From contig CALWPC010000032.1 in the NCBI GenBank assembly GCA_944383325.1, positions 165,668-229,667 on the forward strand: DNA of 64,000 nucleotides. Reading direction: 5' to 3'. The position numbers and the translations under genes were made by a program. Below are positions 20,217 through 30,600 of the stretch, in pieces; the stretch's first letter is position 1, and every line of letters begins with the position of its first letter. This DNA comes from an uncultured Lachnospiraceae bacterium (GTDB lineage: Bacteria > Bacillota > Clostridia > Lachnospirales > Lachnospiraceae). Below the pieces are notes generated by a model. That model worked only from the letters and a program-made list of their open reading frames with translations, was not told the origin of the DNA and did no database searches.

Positions 20217-20270
20217 CTCTTAATCTCTTCCTTCCTATTAATATGTTATAGCAATACGTTTACATCACAA

Positions 20271-20299
20271 AATATAACATCTGTGCATCTGAATGTCAA
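20271..20299 (-). promoter_or_regulatory. Strong sigma-A-type promoter for the anchored cohesin-like gene
   Basis: Minus-strand TTGACA-N17-TATATT, about 55 bp before the start codon. Near-consensus, suggesting high expression of the surface protein independent of the gene upstream. Confidence 0.8.
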
Positions 20300-20429
20300 G
20301 AAAAATTTCATTTTTTCACATGCTCATAGCATATGTCAACTTGGCTTCGTTCCGCAACTGTCTCACATTGGAATGTAAGACATATACTGCCACATTACCT
20401 TCCTTTCGATAATGCCGAAACTACATCAA

Positions 20430-21218
20430 TTACAGTTCCGGAATCAGTTGTGCCGCGTACTGTAAAATTTGCAGCGCATCGTCTGCACTGATCATTCCAT
20501 CAGCATTGACGTCAGCCGCATTGGTCTGTGCTTCATCCAACTCCATCAGCTGAGCTGCATTCTGCAGAACAAGAAGCGCATCCTGTGCGTCCACAACACC
20601 GTCCGCATTGACATCGCCGCGCGTGTACGGCTCTTCTGACGGCTGAGACGTCGGCTCCTCCGTCGCCGGAGTATCCGTCGGATCCGGCGCAGCGCTCTTG
20701 AAAAATGTAACTGTCGAACCCTGCGTTGCCACATCGGAAGCTTCCGTATTAAAACCTAATTCCTCGACGCTGATCTCCAGTTGTGTCGTCGTGTTATCTT
20801 TTGAAATTCTCTGACACAGCACAAATGTCAGCTGACCGACCTGGCCGGTCGCCTCAAGCGCCGCATCTTCGGTAGTGATGCCCGCAATCCGAATGCTTCC
20901 GTTCGTGTCCGTATTGACATCCTGATACCCCTCAAACGCTGTAATTCCATTCAAAATCTCATCGCCCTCGGGTTCCTGGACTTCCAAGCAGCGGCTATCG
21001 TACGTCACCGTAAAATCATAGCACTGCATATCAATCGTCCCGTCCACATAAATCGGAACAGTTACAATGCTCTCGTCTCTTGTCGCCGAATAGACCGTGA
21101 CGTCACCCAACCGCACCGTCGGTTTCTGCTCCTCCGCATTTGCAAACACAAAAACCTGCGCGCTCACCGCCAATGCCAACACAGCGATACAGGCAATCAC
21201 TTTTCTGATATGTTTCAT
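20430..21218 (-). CDS. Secreted cohesin-dockerin bimodular protein
   Basis: 262 residues from the ATG at 21218, preceded by AGAGGA; an ATG six codons earlier lacks a binding site. A signal peptide (about 1-28) is followed by a cohesin domain (about 35-170): the VTVPIYVDG strand, the FTVTYDSRCLEV segment typical of cohesins, a GSIRIAG strand and a GQLTFVL strand. A short Pro/Thr/Glu linker leads to a C-terminal dockerin with loops DVNADGVVDAQDAL and DVNADGMISADDAL. One protein therefore carries both halves of a cohesin-dockerin pair and could link proteins in chains or act as an adaptor. No anchor or catalytic module is present. Confidence 0.85.
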   Translation of the reverse strand: MKHIRKVIACIAVLALAVSAQVFVFANAEEQKPTVRLGDVTVYSATRDESIVTVPIYVDGTIDMQCYDFTVTYDSRCLEVQEPEGDEILNGITAFEGYQDVNTDTNGSIRIAGITTEDAALEATGQVGQLTFVLCQRISKDNTTTQLEISVEELGFNTEASDVATQGSTVTFFKSAAPDPTDTPATEEPTSQPSEEPYTRGDVNADGVVDAQDALLVLQNAAQLMELDEAQTNAADVNADGMISADDALQILQYAAQLIPEL

Positions 21219-21284
21219 ACGAAGTCCTCTTTTCATTTAGACAGCGCTCTCCTCCATTACAGAGGAGAGACTGCCTGTGTGCTA

Positions 21285-24233
21285 TTAATCAAGCTGTGCT
21301 GCAATTCTAAGAATTGTAAGTGCATCGTCTGCAGTAACATTGCCATCGCCATTCAGATCTGCAATTGCCAACTGCGTTTCATCTAATGTTGTCAACTGTG
21401 CCGCATGCTGAAGAACAAGCAGTGCATCTTCTGCCGTTGCAGCGCCGTCCTGGTTCACATCGCCGCGAACCGTCGGATTCACATGCGGATCGTTTGCCTT
21501 TGCATCTTCATACAATGCCTGAACCTGTGCGTCAGAAAGCTCCTCGTCATAGAAACGCAGACATGTCACATAGGAATCTGTTGTCGTCTGGTAATTGCTC
21601 TTCGATCCTGCTCTGTTTACATAGCCAAGATATACGGAAGTATCTTCTGCTGTCAGGAAAGACATAATCGAAGTTGCTCCCTGATTTTGCGTTCCGCCAT
21701 AAATCAGATTGTTTGTAACATTTGCAAAACTCGGAAGTCCCTCATAAGTTGCTACAGAGTCATTGTCAATTTTCCACTGATAATAACCATCATAGAAACG
21801 AGGTCCAACATTGTCGTTTGCGTTCTCAATCTTTACACCGTCAATGTATGTCTGGATACCGGAGTTTGCCATCGTCATCGTTACATAATGCCACTCCGTA
21901 TTTGCCGCCAAAATTGCAGCAGATTGCTCCTCTGAAGCGGAGAAGGTGAAATCATTTTTCAGCGTGCTGATCACTGCAGCATCGGATGTACCTTCCTGGA
22001 ATACCGCCATACCGTTACTCATAGAGTACAAAATGGAATATGCCTTGATCGTCTTCGCTGTTTCCTGCATCTTGGACTGATAAATCAGCTTTGCTGTATC
22101 TACAAAAGATACTGCCGCCGAATTAGCAACCGTTCCGTCTTCCGCCGCATCCTGCTTCAGCCAGTAGGAGATGGTTGCTCCGGTCATATCATCTCTTCCT
22201 GCAAACGGATTCTCAGCGAGCTGAAGTGCGGAAGTCTCTGTTGCGGAGCTTGCCGCCAACTTCACAACGTTGCCCATCGTCGCATCGTTTACAATCGAAG
22301 GATCTGCTACCTGATTGCGTCTTCCCTCATTAGATTCCGGGAATGTGGTGCCGTCAAGAGAGCTGAGCTGATCAATTTTCAGCGCCTCAGGAAGAGTTGT
22401 GTCGTCCTGATCCATTGCTGCGCTCTCCTCGTCATAAAGGTTACCGATCGTCTCCCAGTCAAGCGGTGTGTCGTAGAACTTGATGTCATCCAACATTACC
22501 TGAGAGGTTCCGCAAGGAGATACATAATCATTCATCAGCTGCGTCATCACCTGTCCGCCGATCGAAAGCGTGGTGTTCTCGTCTGTCAGCCAATCAAGAA
22601 CATAGCGTCCAGTCGTATTGCCGTTGCCATCGCCGCCGTCAAGCGTGTTGGAAACGCCTTTTGCATTATCCCAACCGAAGCCGCCGTTGAATGATTCATT
22701 GCCCGCCTGCGCCGGGTCAAAAGGAAGCTCATCGCCCCAGATAGTCCACTCCGAATACGGATCAATCTCTTCGCCGTCCACGTAAGCTAAAAAGCCGCTG
22801 TTCTGAATGACAATCGCTACCTGGTGCCAGGACGTCTCTCCGGCCTCATCGACTTCAAGCACTCTGCCGTCTCCGTAGACGCCCGCTGCATTTCTCATCT
22901 GGAATGCCGCTGCGCCCTGCTGAATTGTGAGAGAGCCATTCTCGCCTACTGCCGGTTTGCCGTTTTCCAACAGGTAGTAAGACTGATTATATGTCTGCGT
23001 ATGATTCGGATTCAGCTGCAGCGCGGTACCGTCGTCCTCTTTAAATACCATAGAGTTGTCAGCCAGAATCTCGAAGAAGCCGCTGATATTGCCGTGACGG
23101 ATCTGCGACAGGCCGTTTGAAGCGCTCGGCTGCGCCTCGGTCGGAAGCTCGCAGTACAGATCATACTTCGAAGCCGGCATCTGCGTAAGGGTCACATAAT
23201 CAGATGCAGAGCCTCCTTCCGGATATGCGTAGATGTTTCCGCTACCTACCTTATAGCCCTGAACATACTTCGGATTGTAAATCGCGCTCTTTCCGGTGTT
23301 GTTATAAACCGTATACGTTGTATTCGGATCTGTGAGCGAAATGTAAGTTACCGGGTCACCGATATAGAAATCACTGTCCGCAGGGAAGTTGTAATCTCCG
23401 CCGATTTCTGCATTCTCTGCTTCCATCTCCTGGATCTTGTTATATTTTGCCAGGTCGTCTTTCTGATAGCCGTGCAGAGAGGTGTTTTCAAACGTAAACA
23501 GTGTAGAATTCTTGCCGACAGTGTTGCCTTCTTCATCTGTCGTTGTCGGAACCTTTACCCAGTATGTAATGGTTACGCCGTTGTACCAGATCGGCTCTCC
23601 ATCCTCGGTATAGTCCGGAGTCTCGCTCAGATCCAGTCCTGCAAACGGATTCTTGATAGCTACTTCTGAATAGTTAACATACTCCTCCTGCAGAACCGTT
23701 CCAACCGGATACGTGGAATCCAACGTTGCATTGCCGGAATCCTCTGTCTTTGTGTACTCGTCCACTTCAATCGTGTCGCCGAGCATGAGGACGTTGCCCT
23801 TCTCCTCATCATCTACCGTCGTTGCCTGGTTTGCAAGGAAGGAACGGTCATATTTCGCTGTCGTTCCCTCGCCGCTGAAAGAAGGCGTAGCGCTGTATTT
23901 GTAAATCGGTTGCTTGGGATCTGTACTATCCTCCTCAGCAGCAAACTGCAGTATCTGGTTCGATGCAACAACGCTCATATTGTTGCCGTTGCCCTGCTGC
24001 TTTGCCTGATCCGCCTCTGAAGCGCCTTCAGCGGCCTTTTCTCCCTCGCCTTTGATACCGCGTTCCATGTCGATCGTCATGATCGGCGTAACGGCATCTT
24101 CCTCAGCGGCTTCCACCGAGGTTGCTGCAGAGAAAACTGCAGTACTTGGTACCATCATCGCCAGAGACAGCGCGCAGGCAACAGCCTTTTTCGCCGTCTT
24201 CTTCGCTTGCGGTACAAAATTCATTTTCCTCAT
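21285..24233 (-). CDS. Large secreted LamG-like (concanavalin-fold) protein with C-terminal dockerin
   Basis: About 982 residues from the ATG at 24233 (AAAGGAAG upstream; alternative ATG nine bases later). A basic signal peptide ends near SVEAA. Two LamG/concanavalin-like modules follow, each marked by NPFAG... then TI(T/S)YW (near 198 and 674), and each ending in a conserved VxLxxxxFYD segment. The C-terminus is a dockerin (about 915-982) with loops DVNQDGAATAEDAL and DLNGDGNVTADDAL. LamG folds usually bind carbohydrate or protein, or occur in glycosidases; no catalytic residues can be assigned. It is a paralogue of the anchored protein at 27644-31135. Confidence 0.82.
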   Translation of the reverse strand: MRKMNFVPQAKKTAKKAVACALSLAMMVPSTAVFSAATSVEAAEEDAVTPIMTIDMERGIKGEGEKAAEGASEADQAKQQGNGNNMSVVASNQILQFAAEEDSTDPKQPIYKYSATPSFSGEGTTAKYDRSFLANQATTVDDEEKGNVLMLGDTIEVDEYTKTEDSGNATLDSTYPVGTVLQEEYVNYSEVAIKNPFAGLDLSETPDYTEDGEPIWYNGVTITYWVKVPTTTDEEGNTVGKNSTLFTFENTSLHGYQKDDLAKYNKIQEMEAENAEIGGDYNFPADSDFYIGDPVTYISLTDPNTTYTVYNNTGKSAIYNPKYVQGYKVGSGNIYAYPEGGSASDYVTLTQMPASKYDLYCELPTEAQPSASNGLSQIRHGNISGFFEILADNSMVFKEDDGTALQLNPNHTQTYNQSYYLLENGKPAVGENGSLTIQQGAAAFQMRNAAGVYGDGRVLEVDEAGETSWHQVAIVIQNSGFLAYVDGEEIDPYSEWTIWGDELPFDPAQAGNESFNGGFGWDNAKGVSNTLDGGDGNGNTTGRYVLDWLTDENTTLSIGGQVMTQLMNDYVSPCGTSQVMLDDIKFYDTPLDWETIGNLYDEESAAMDQDDTTLPEALKIDQLSSLDGTTFPESNEGRRNQVADPSIVNDATMGNVVKLAASSATETSALQLAENPFAGRDDMTGATISYWLKQDAAEDGTVANSAAVSFVDTAKLIYQSKMQETAKTIKAYSILYSMSNGMAVFQEGTSDAAVISTLKNDFTFSASEEQSAAILAANTEWHYVTMTMANSGIQTYIDGVKIENANDNVGPRFYDGYYQWKIDNDSVATYEGLPSFANVTNNLIYGGTQNQGATSIMSFLTAEDTSVYLGYVNRAGSKSNYQTTTDSYVTCLRFYDEELSDAQVQALYEDAKANDPHVNPTVRGDVNQDGAATAEDALLVLQHAAQLTTLDETQLAIADLNGDGNVTADDALTILRIAAQLD

Positions 24234-24302
24234 AGCTTTTCTTCCTTTCTTATATTTTGCATTACTCAACCTTTCTCACACATAGGTCTAGACTAATTTT
24301 AA

Positions 24303-24364
24303 CAAAAGAGCGGCAAAAAAGCAAGTCATTTTGATACTATTCCTGCTTTCCTACCGCTCTTTTT
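24303..24364 (-). terminator. Probable terminator after the O-mannosyltransferase-like gene
   Basis: AAAAGAGCGG and CCGCTCTTTT arms enclose about 40 bases, with an inner GCAGG/CTTGC-like pairing. The minus-strand copy is followed by T-rich sequence. It may work in both directions. It separates the glycosyltransferase gene from the LamG-dockerin gene. Confidence 0.6.
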
Positions 24365-24439
24365 ACAGAAACCGAAAAAAATGTCTAAATAAGAAACCTA
24401 ATGAGCCATATCGTTTTCATATATTTGCACAAAACGATC

Positions 24440-27400
24440 TCACACCACAAGCACCCACGATTCAAACCACTTCAGCCATGTATCTGCAAAGCTCAGAGAC
24501 ACGCCGTGTCCGGACAATACCGGATAAAACAGTGCAAACAGTCCGATCGCGGCGGCCGTATACGCAAACACTAGCGCTTTGCGGCGCGGCCGGTCTTTTG
24601 CAAAAGCAAACAAGGTATACCCTACCATCATTGTGACAAACGGCACACTCGGAAAATAATGATAAATATAGGTCGTGCGCGTGACAAACATCCACGGCAC
24701 ATACTGCGCGAGATAAGCCACCGTCAGAAAACATGCCCGCCGGTCACGCTTTTTGACAATCAGGTATAACATATAAATAAAACAGCCGATGCCTGCCCAC
24801 CAGACGAGAGGATTGCCAAACGAACTGATTCCTTCGGATACCGTATCGCTGACATGACCGCTGTAGAACCAGATCGGCCGTGTCATCAGCGGCCACTGAT
24901 ACCACCTGGACGAAAAGCTGTGTTCCGAAACAAGATTGCTGTGATAATCAAACATCGTGATCTGATTATGGATCATCCTCGTAATCAGCCCGTCCGTCGA
25001 ATTATCACGGAACGGTATATACGACAACGTATAGATAATCACCGGAATGATCACAAAAAAGACAATGCAGAATACGATCGTCCGGCGCACTGCAGGGGCA
25101 AACGTCTGTATGACATGCTGATGCGAGATCCCATTTGTACTGCCCTGCGGATTTTCTGCGGCATAACGGTATTCCCGGTATCTCCGATACAGCGCCGCAA
25201 AGAAAATGACCGCCAGTCCGACGCCGGCATACACTCCCGTCCACTTGCTTGCGATGCCAAGTCCCATAGAAATCCCGCACAGGCCGAGAGGAATCCACGT
25301 CTTTTTAAGCGCGGTGTCATAAAAACTCATCTGCGTGTAACGGTACATAAAATAATACATCAGAATGACAAAGAACGTAATGTACACATCAATGGTCGCA
25401 ATTCGCGTCTGGACAAAATGCATAAAATCAAACGTGAAGAGCAGTGTAACGACCGTCGCCATCCATGTTTTTTTGAAAAACCGTTTTGCAAACAGATAAA
25501 TGCACGGAATCATCAGCACACCAAACAGCGTCCCGACACATCTCCAGCCGAACGGGTTCATGCCGAATGCCCGGATACCAAGGGAAATAAAGAATTTCCC
25601 AAGCGGCGGATGTGTATTCTCATAGCTGTACAAGCCGTGAATATATTCATAGGCCGTCCGTGCGTGATAAATCTCATCAAAATACGTACTGTTCAGATAC
25701 GTGGTGCGCACCGGATACAAATTCTGTTCATCAAACAGGCCCGGATATTCGTCGGCATTTTCCGGAATAATGCGGTTCCCTTCACTGTCAATCAGCACCA
25801 GTTCCCACAGTGCAGCCTGTGCAGACTCACAGGAAAACCGCAGATAACGCGTCACAATATCGTGCGTCATCCCAAACTCCTGCCATTTAAAAACCGACAC
25901 CAATTCCTCACTCGGAATATTCGTCGTCCAGGTGCCGCTTAAATCTTCCGCCGACGAAACCGAAAATTTCGGGCGGTGATAATTTCCTAGATAATAATGA
26001 ATTTCAGAAACTGTGACCGTCTCTCCCAGATCCAGGACAATCTCATCGCCGACGCCGCTCGCTTCCCAGCCGCTGTCCGGCGCATCCATATCGCCCAGAT
26101 CATGAAACGCAATCAAAGCATAGACCGCGCTGATCAGGCAGATGATCAGCACATCCCACTTCACAATCCGAACTGCCCGTTCCGAAGGCGTAATCGTTTC
26201 ATCGCGTCCGTCCCTGCGCACATGTTCACGGTACGGCAAAATTGGTTCCACCGCGCTCTGTTCCTGCAGCGTTCCGGGCCGCGTATAATACATCCATGCC
26301 TGGCAGCACAGCCATACTGTCGCCAACACCATGAGACCGCCCGCTACAATCGGCACCGGATTATTCCAGTCAAAGTTTGAGGCGTCATAATTCACAAACA
26401 CATCATATACGTTAAAGAAATGCAGCACGCTGAATACAATGTACGACCAGAAAAATTCCCGTTTCGGGCAGAGCGCATACACCAGAATCAACAGCGCAAG
26501 CGCCGGAAACATATAGCGTTCATGCATCCGCACCGACACGGTAAAGATGGCAATATACAAAAAGGCACTGATAAAATAAACCTTTGTATGATTTTTTTTG
26601 CCCCGGAACCAGAACCATACCGCAGCTGCAAATACGAGAACGAGCAAAATCGTCCCCCACGTCTGAATAGAAAACCCCGCTACCACCTCGGTCTGATCAC
26701 GCCAGTTTTTATTAAACAACGCCCATAAATTATATGCGTTGATCGTTGCTTTCGGATAAGAGGTGACCGTCTGCATATATTGCGACACCACTTTTTCCAG
26801 GCCAAACGGGAGCGAAACAAGAATCATGCCCAAAATGGCCGCCGCTCCGCTGGCCAGATGAATTCCAAATTTTCTGATTGAGAAATCATGCAAAAACACC
26901 TGCTCAATAACCGCGCAGACCAATACCGGAAACACAAACGCCATCTGCGGCTTCAGCAAAAAGCCGACTGCAAACACCGCATACACTAGCGGCAGTTTCT
27001 TTTGACTGATGAAATAACACAGCAGTACCACACAAAGCGTAAGCACCGCATCAACCTGTCCCCATGCGGACGAATTGATCAAAATTGCCGGATTAAACAG
27101 ATACAGCGCCATACATAACAGCGCGTGGCGCTTATCCTTCAGCCACCCCTGCGAAATCCGAAAAATCAGATAACCGGTCGCCAGATCGCAGAGAATTGCC
27201 GGCAATTTTACAAGAACCAAATCAGTAAACACATTGGAACCGAAAACGCCTCGCACTGCGCCGAGTACCCAAAGCACATACATGTAGCCCGGCGGATAGT
27301 CAGAAAACGCCGTATCGGAATAAAACGCGCCAAACCCATCTTGAAAGATACGGTCTGCCCAACCGCGCCAACAGGCCATATCTGTTGGATGCCCTTCAGA

Positions 27401-27499
27401 AAGTGCGGCAAGCAGAAGGCGGAGGGCAAAGGCCCCAATAAGCATCAGGCCCATATACCTCATCAGTCTCCGGCGCTCCGCCGTCATATTTTGTCTCAT
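24440..27499 (-). CDS. Two-module GT-C glycosyltransferase: Gpi18-like half fused to protein O-mannosyltransferase (GT39) half
   Basis: About 1019 residues from the ATG at 27499 (GAGG upstream). The N-terminal half (about 1-400) is polytopic with an early acidic DMACW motif, SDYPPGYMY, and NSSAWGQVDAV, as in Gpi18-like mannosyltransferases. A non-membrane segment (about 470-600) resembles a discoidin (F5/8 type C) beta domain. The C-terminal half (about 610-1019) has the PMT hallmarks FDEIYHARTAYEY and HPPLGK plus about ten membrane segments. PMT enzymes transfer mannose from polyprenyl phosphate to Ser/Thr of secreted proteins. Lying between two LamG genes and near Ser/Thr-rich linker proteins, it may glycosylate them. 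The two-enzyme fusion is unusual. Confidence 0.82.
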   Translation of the reverse strand: MRQNMTAERRRLMRYMGLMLIGAFALRLLLAALSEGHPTDMACWRGWADRIFQDGFGAFYSDTAFSDYPPGYMYVLWVLGAVRGVFGSNVFTDLVLVKLPAILCDLATGYLIFRISQGWLKDKRHALLCMALYLFNPAILINSSAWGQVDAVLTLCVVLLCYFISQKKLPLVYAVFAVGFLLKPQMAFVFPVLVCAVIEQVFLHDFSIRKFGIHLASGAAAILGMILVSLPFGLEKVVSQYMQTVTSYPKATINAYNLWALFNKNWRDQTEVVAGFSIQTWGTILLVLVFAAAVWFWFRGKKNHTKVYFISAFLYIAIFTVSVRMHERYMFPALALLILVYALCPKREFFWSYIVFSVLHFFNVYDVFVNYDASNFDWNNPVPIVAGGLMVLATVWLCCQAWMYYTRPGTLQEQSAVEPILPYREHVRRDGRDETITPSERAVRIVKWDVLIICLISAVYALIAFHDLGDMDAPDSGWEASGVGDEIVLDLGETVTVSEIHYYLGNYHRPKFSVSSAEDLSGTWTTNIPSEELVSVFKWQEFGMTHDIVTRYLRFSCESAQAALWELVLIDSEGNRIIPENADEYPGLFDEQNLYPVRTTYLNSTYFDEIYHARTAYEYIHGLYSYENTHPPLGKFFISLGIRAFGMNPFGWRCVGTLFGVLMIPCIYLFAKRFFKKTWMATVVTLLFTFDFMHFVQTRIATIDVYITFFVILMYYFMYRYTQMSFYDTALKKTWIPLGLCGISMGLGIASKWTGVYAGVGLAVIFFAALYRRYREYRYAAENPQGSTNGISHQHVIQTFAPAVRRTIVFCIVFFVIIPVIIYTLSYIPFRDNSTDGLITRMIHNQITMFDYHSNLVSEHSFSSRWYQWPLMTRPIWFYSGHVSDTVSEGISSFGNPLVWWAGIGCFIYMLYLIVKKRDRRACFLTVAYLAQYVPWMFVTRTTYIYHYFPSVPFVTMMVGYTLFAFAKDRPRRKALVFAYTAAAIGLFALFYPVLSGHGVSLSFADTWLKWFESWVLVV

Positions 27500-27567
27500 A
27501 AATGTAACCTCGCTTTCCTTCACTGAACAGATAGCGTCATTCTACCACAATCCATGACAAATAACAA

Positions 27568-27594
27568 GGCGCAGATCCGTTTTGGATCTGCGCC
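27568..27594 (-). terminator. Terminator after the LamG anchored-protein gene
   Basis: GGCGCAGATCC pairs perfectly with GGATCTGCGCC around a 5-nt loop, about 50 bp past the stop at 27644, followed on the minus strand by TTGTTATTT. Confidence 0.75.
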
Positions 27595-27643
27595 TGTAAA
27601 ATTTACACGCAATAAACAAGAATGAATCTGTTATGTGCGTTCA

Positions 27644-30600
27644 TTATTCGCTTACGCGTCTCTTGCGGGCAGCCAGAACAACAACTGCACCTGCAACAAG
27701 CAGGATCATAACCGGAATCGCTACGTTCGCCGTATCGCCCGTCTTGCCTGCATTTGCGGAGCCGGACGTCGTAGAGCCGGACGCCGTGGAACCGCCTGTT
27801 GTGTTGCCGCTTGTACCGGAAACAGTATTCGTTGCTCCCTGATTACCTGCAACTGCGTCGCCTTCCTTCGCCTCAACAACCGCGAAGTTTCCAAGCGTAT
27901 TTGTAGCAAATGCCAGTGCGCTGCCGGCAACACTTGTCTCAAGAACCGTGCTGTCCGCCATGCGTACTACCGAACATCTGGTTGCTGTATAACCGCTGAT
28001 CGGAGTAAGTTCAATATCCGCATTGCCGTTTAAGGTCACTTCCTGACCGCCCACGGTAACGGAAATATTGTACAGTACGCGCTTTCCGATTGAAAGACCG
28101 GAAATAGTTGCAAGCTTGCTGTCTGCTTCCGCATATGTGCTTGCATTGCTCTCTGTTCCGAGAACAGTAACCGTCACCGTTGCATTCAGAACGTCCGCAA
28201 TCACACCCTCTGCCACCGTAATTTTAACACCGTTTACGGTTGCAGTATATGTGCCGTCTGCGTTCTGTGTAAAGGAACCGGATTCCGTCTGATCCACAGG
28301 CGGAGTCGGATCATCGGGCGACGGAGTCGGTGTCGTCGTAGATCCCTGGCCATTATCTACTTCCACTTCCTCGCCCTCAACCGTCGTCTTCGCATTCTGC
28401 GCCTCGTTCTGCTGTGCATAGAGCGTGCTTATCTGGGCGTCGTTGAGCGCTACATCATAGAAAGTAATGTCATCATAATATGCCGTTGCACCGGACTGAT
28501 AAGTCCTGGAGTTCTTCAGCTGATGAACATAATTGATATATGCCGTTGTATCTTCCTGTGCAAGGAACGTCATCAGAGGCGTAGCGCCCTGATTCATAGA
28601 AGCAAGCTTATACGGTGCAAAACCATCAAGCACTCTTACGTAATATCCGTCGTAGAAACGAGGTCCGTAGTAGCTTGGCCCTAACGTATCTGTCAGATTG
28701 TTTGAAAGCTTCTCGCCGTCATAATACATCTGGATGCCTGCATTTGTAGCTACCATTGTAACCAGATGCCAACCCTCTGTTGAGCCCTGCAGACGAGCGT
28801 CCCATGCATCCTTCTGCACTTTGGACTCTTCCTCATAAGCCTGTGAACTCGGATCGTAGTTTCCGTTGCGCAGCGTGGAGAATTTATACATATTCTTCAA
28901 GCTGTCCTGAACAACCGAATCATAGCCGGCAATGAAGTTGGTATCGGTGCTGTTCTTGATATACAGCGCCGTGCGCGTCTCAATATCCTTGGATGCTTCC
29001 TGGATCTTGCTGTGTGTCAGAATCTTCGGCTCATCTACAAATGTCACGCCGATGCTGTCCATCGGATCATCATTTGCGCCTAATGTAGCTGATTTCACCC
29101 AGTAGGAAATCGTCACGCCTTCCAGATCCGTCATACCCTTGAACGGATTGTCGTAAGATACCGCACTGGTTGCTCTCGCCGTACCGCGGTATGCTTTCAA
29201 AACGTGTCCTACATTTTCGTAGTTCACTACCTCCGGCAAATTCTCCGCATCATTGGAAGCCACTGATGCCATGCCTGCCGGGATGCTTCCGATAGAGTCG
29301 TCTGTAAAGTCAAACACTTTGAGCGGGGACGGAAGCGTCGTCAGTTCGTCTGTTGCCGTCAGGCTGCCGTCGTCACCCACCGTTACTTTCTTATCCTGAA
29401 GCGCATTCTCATACATTGCAGCCGCCTGATCTGCATCCACCGGCTCCGTATAGAATGTCAGGTCATCCAAAAGCACGCCGTCCGTCGTGCCGATTTCCTG
29501 CGTCATAGCCCCTGCTGCACAACCCTGGTTACCGATATACAGTTTTGTATCCTCATCGGTCAGCCAGTCAATCATTGTGCGGGCATAGCCGTTTGCAGGT
29601 CCGTTTGCACATGTGCCGTCGGAACTCCAGTCAGCAATGCCGTTTGCAAAGTTGTAAGGCGCCCGCAGGCCGTAGCCCATATTGAAGTACTTGCCTGCAT
29701 TCTGCATACTGAAAGAGCCTTGGCCCTGATCAAAGTATGCCCACTGATCCTCATAGATCTCCAGGCCGTCTACAAAGAAACTTACCCAGTCATTCTGAAT
29801 CACACAGGTCACATAATGCCACTGTCCTGGATTCTTCGTCACTGTGCCGTCGCCGACAAACATAAGCTGATTGTATGCGCGGAACTGAACAACCTTGTCA
29901 TATGTCTCCACATGATTCGGGTTTAACTGTTTTGCGCCGGCCAAGATCAAAGTCTCAATCAGATTGCCGTTCTCATCGCGAATATCCTGCGTCCAGTAAT
30001 TATCCTCGCGGAAATGGAACGTATTGGACGCTGCAATCTGCATGGAGCCCTGAATGTGGCCGCGTTTTACGAGAGAACCCTCGTCAATATTCAGCGTACC
30101 AAAATCTTTGGTCAGGTTTGCGCCGATCTCGTCGAGCATCACGGTAGCGCCGTTCACTCTGATGCTGACTTCCATTTTGCTCGTCTCGGTCGTAACATAA
30201 TAAATCTTGTTGGTCGCCGAGCCCTCGTAATCCGGATTCATTCGAACCAACGGGCCGTAATCCGATGCAACTGTATACTGTGCGCCGGTATTGTCATCGG
30301 TGAGCGTCTCGCGGGTACCAAGTGCATACTGCGGATCATCCGCCGAATAGTTCTGAACAGCTTCATACTTGATCCAGTCATCCAGTACATACACATCTTC
30401 ATCTGACTCATTCTGGAACGTCAACAATACGGAGTCGAGCGCATTGCCGTCCTCATCCGTCCCTTCCGGAACGTACACCCAGTAGGAGATGGTCACGCCA
30501 CCATTCCATGTCGCGCCGTCCTCGCTGATCGTCGGCTCCTCGCTCAGATCAAGCCCTGCGAACGGATTGCGGATCTCAACCGCACTGTGACTCGTCACTG

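Noticed and set aside
20360..20381. 22-bp near-palindrome GTCTcACATT/AATGTaAGAC
   Set aside because: It could be a terminator or operator, but no T-tract follows on either strand and two positions mismatch, so it was not listed as a feature.
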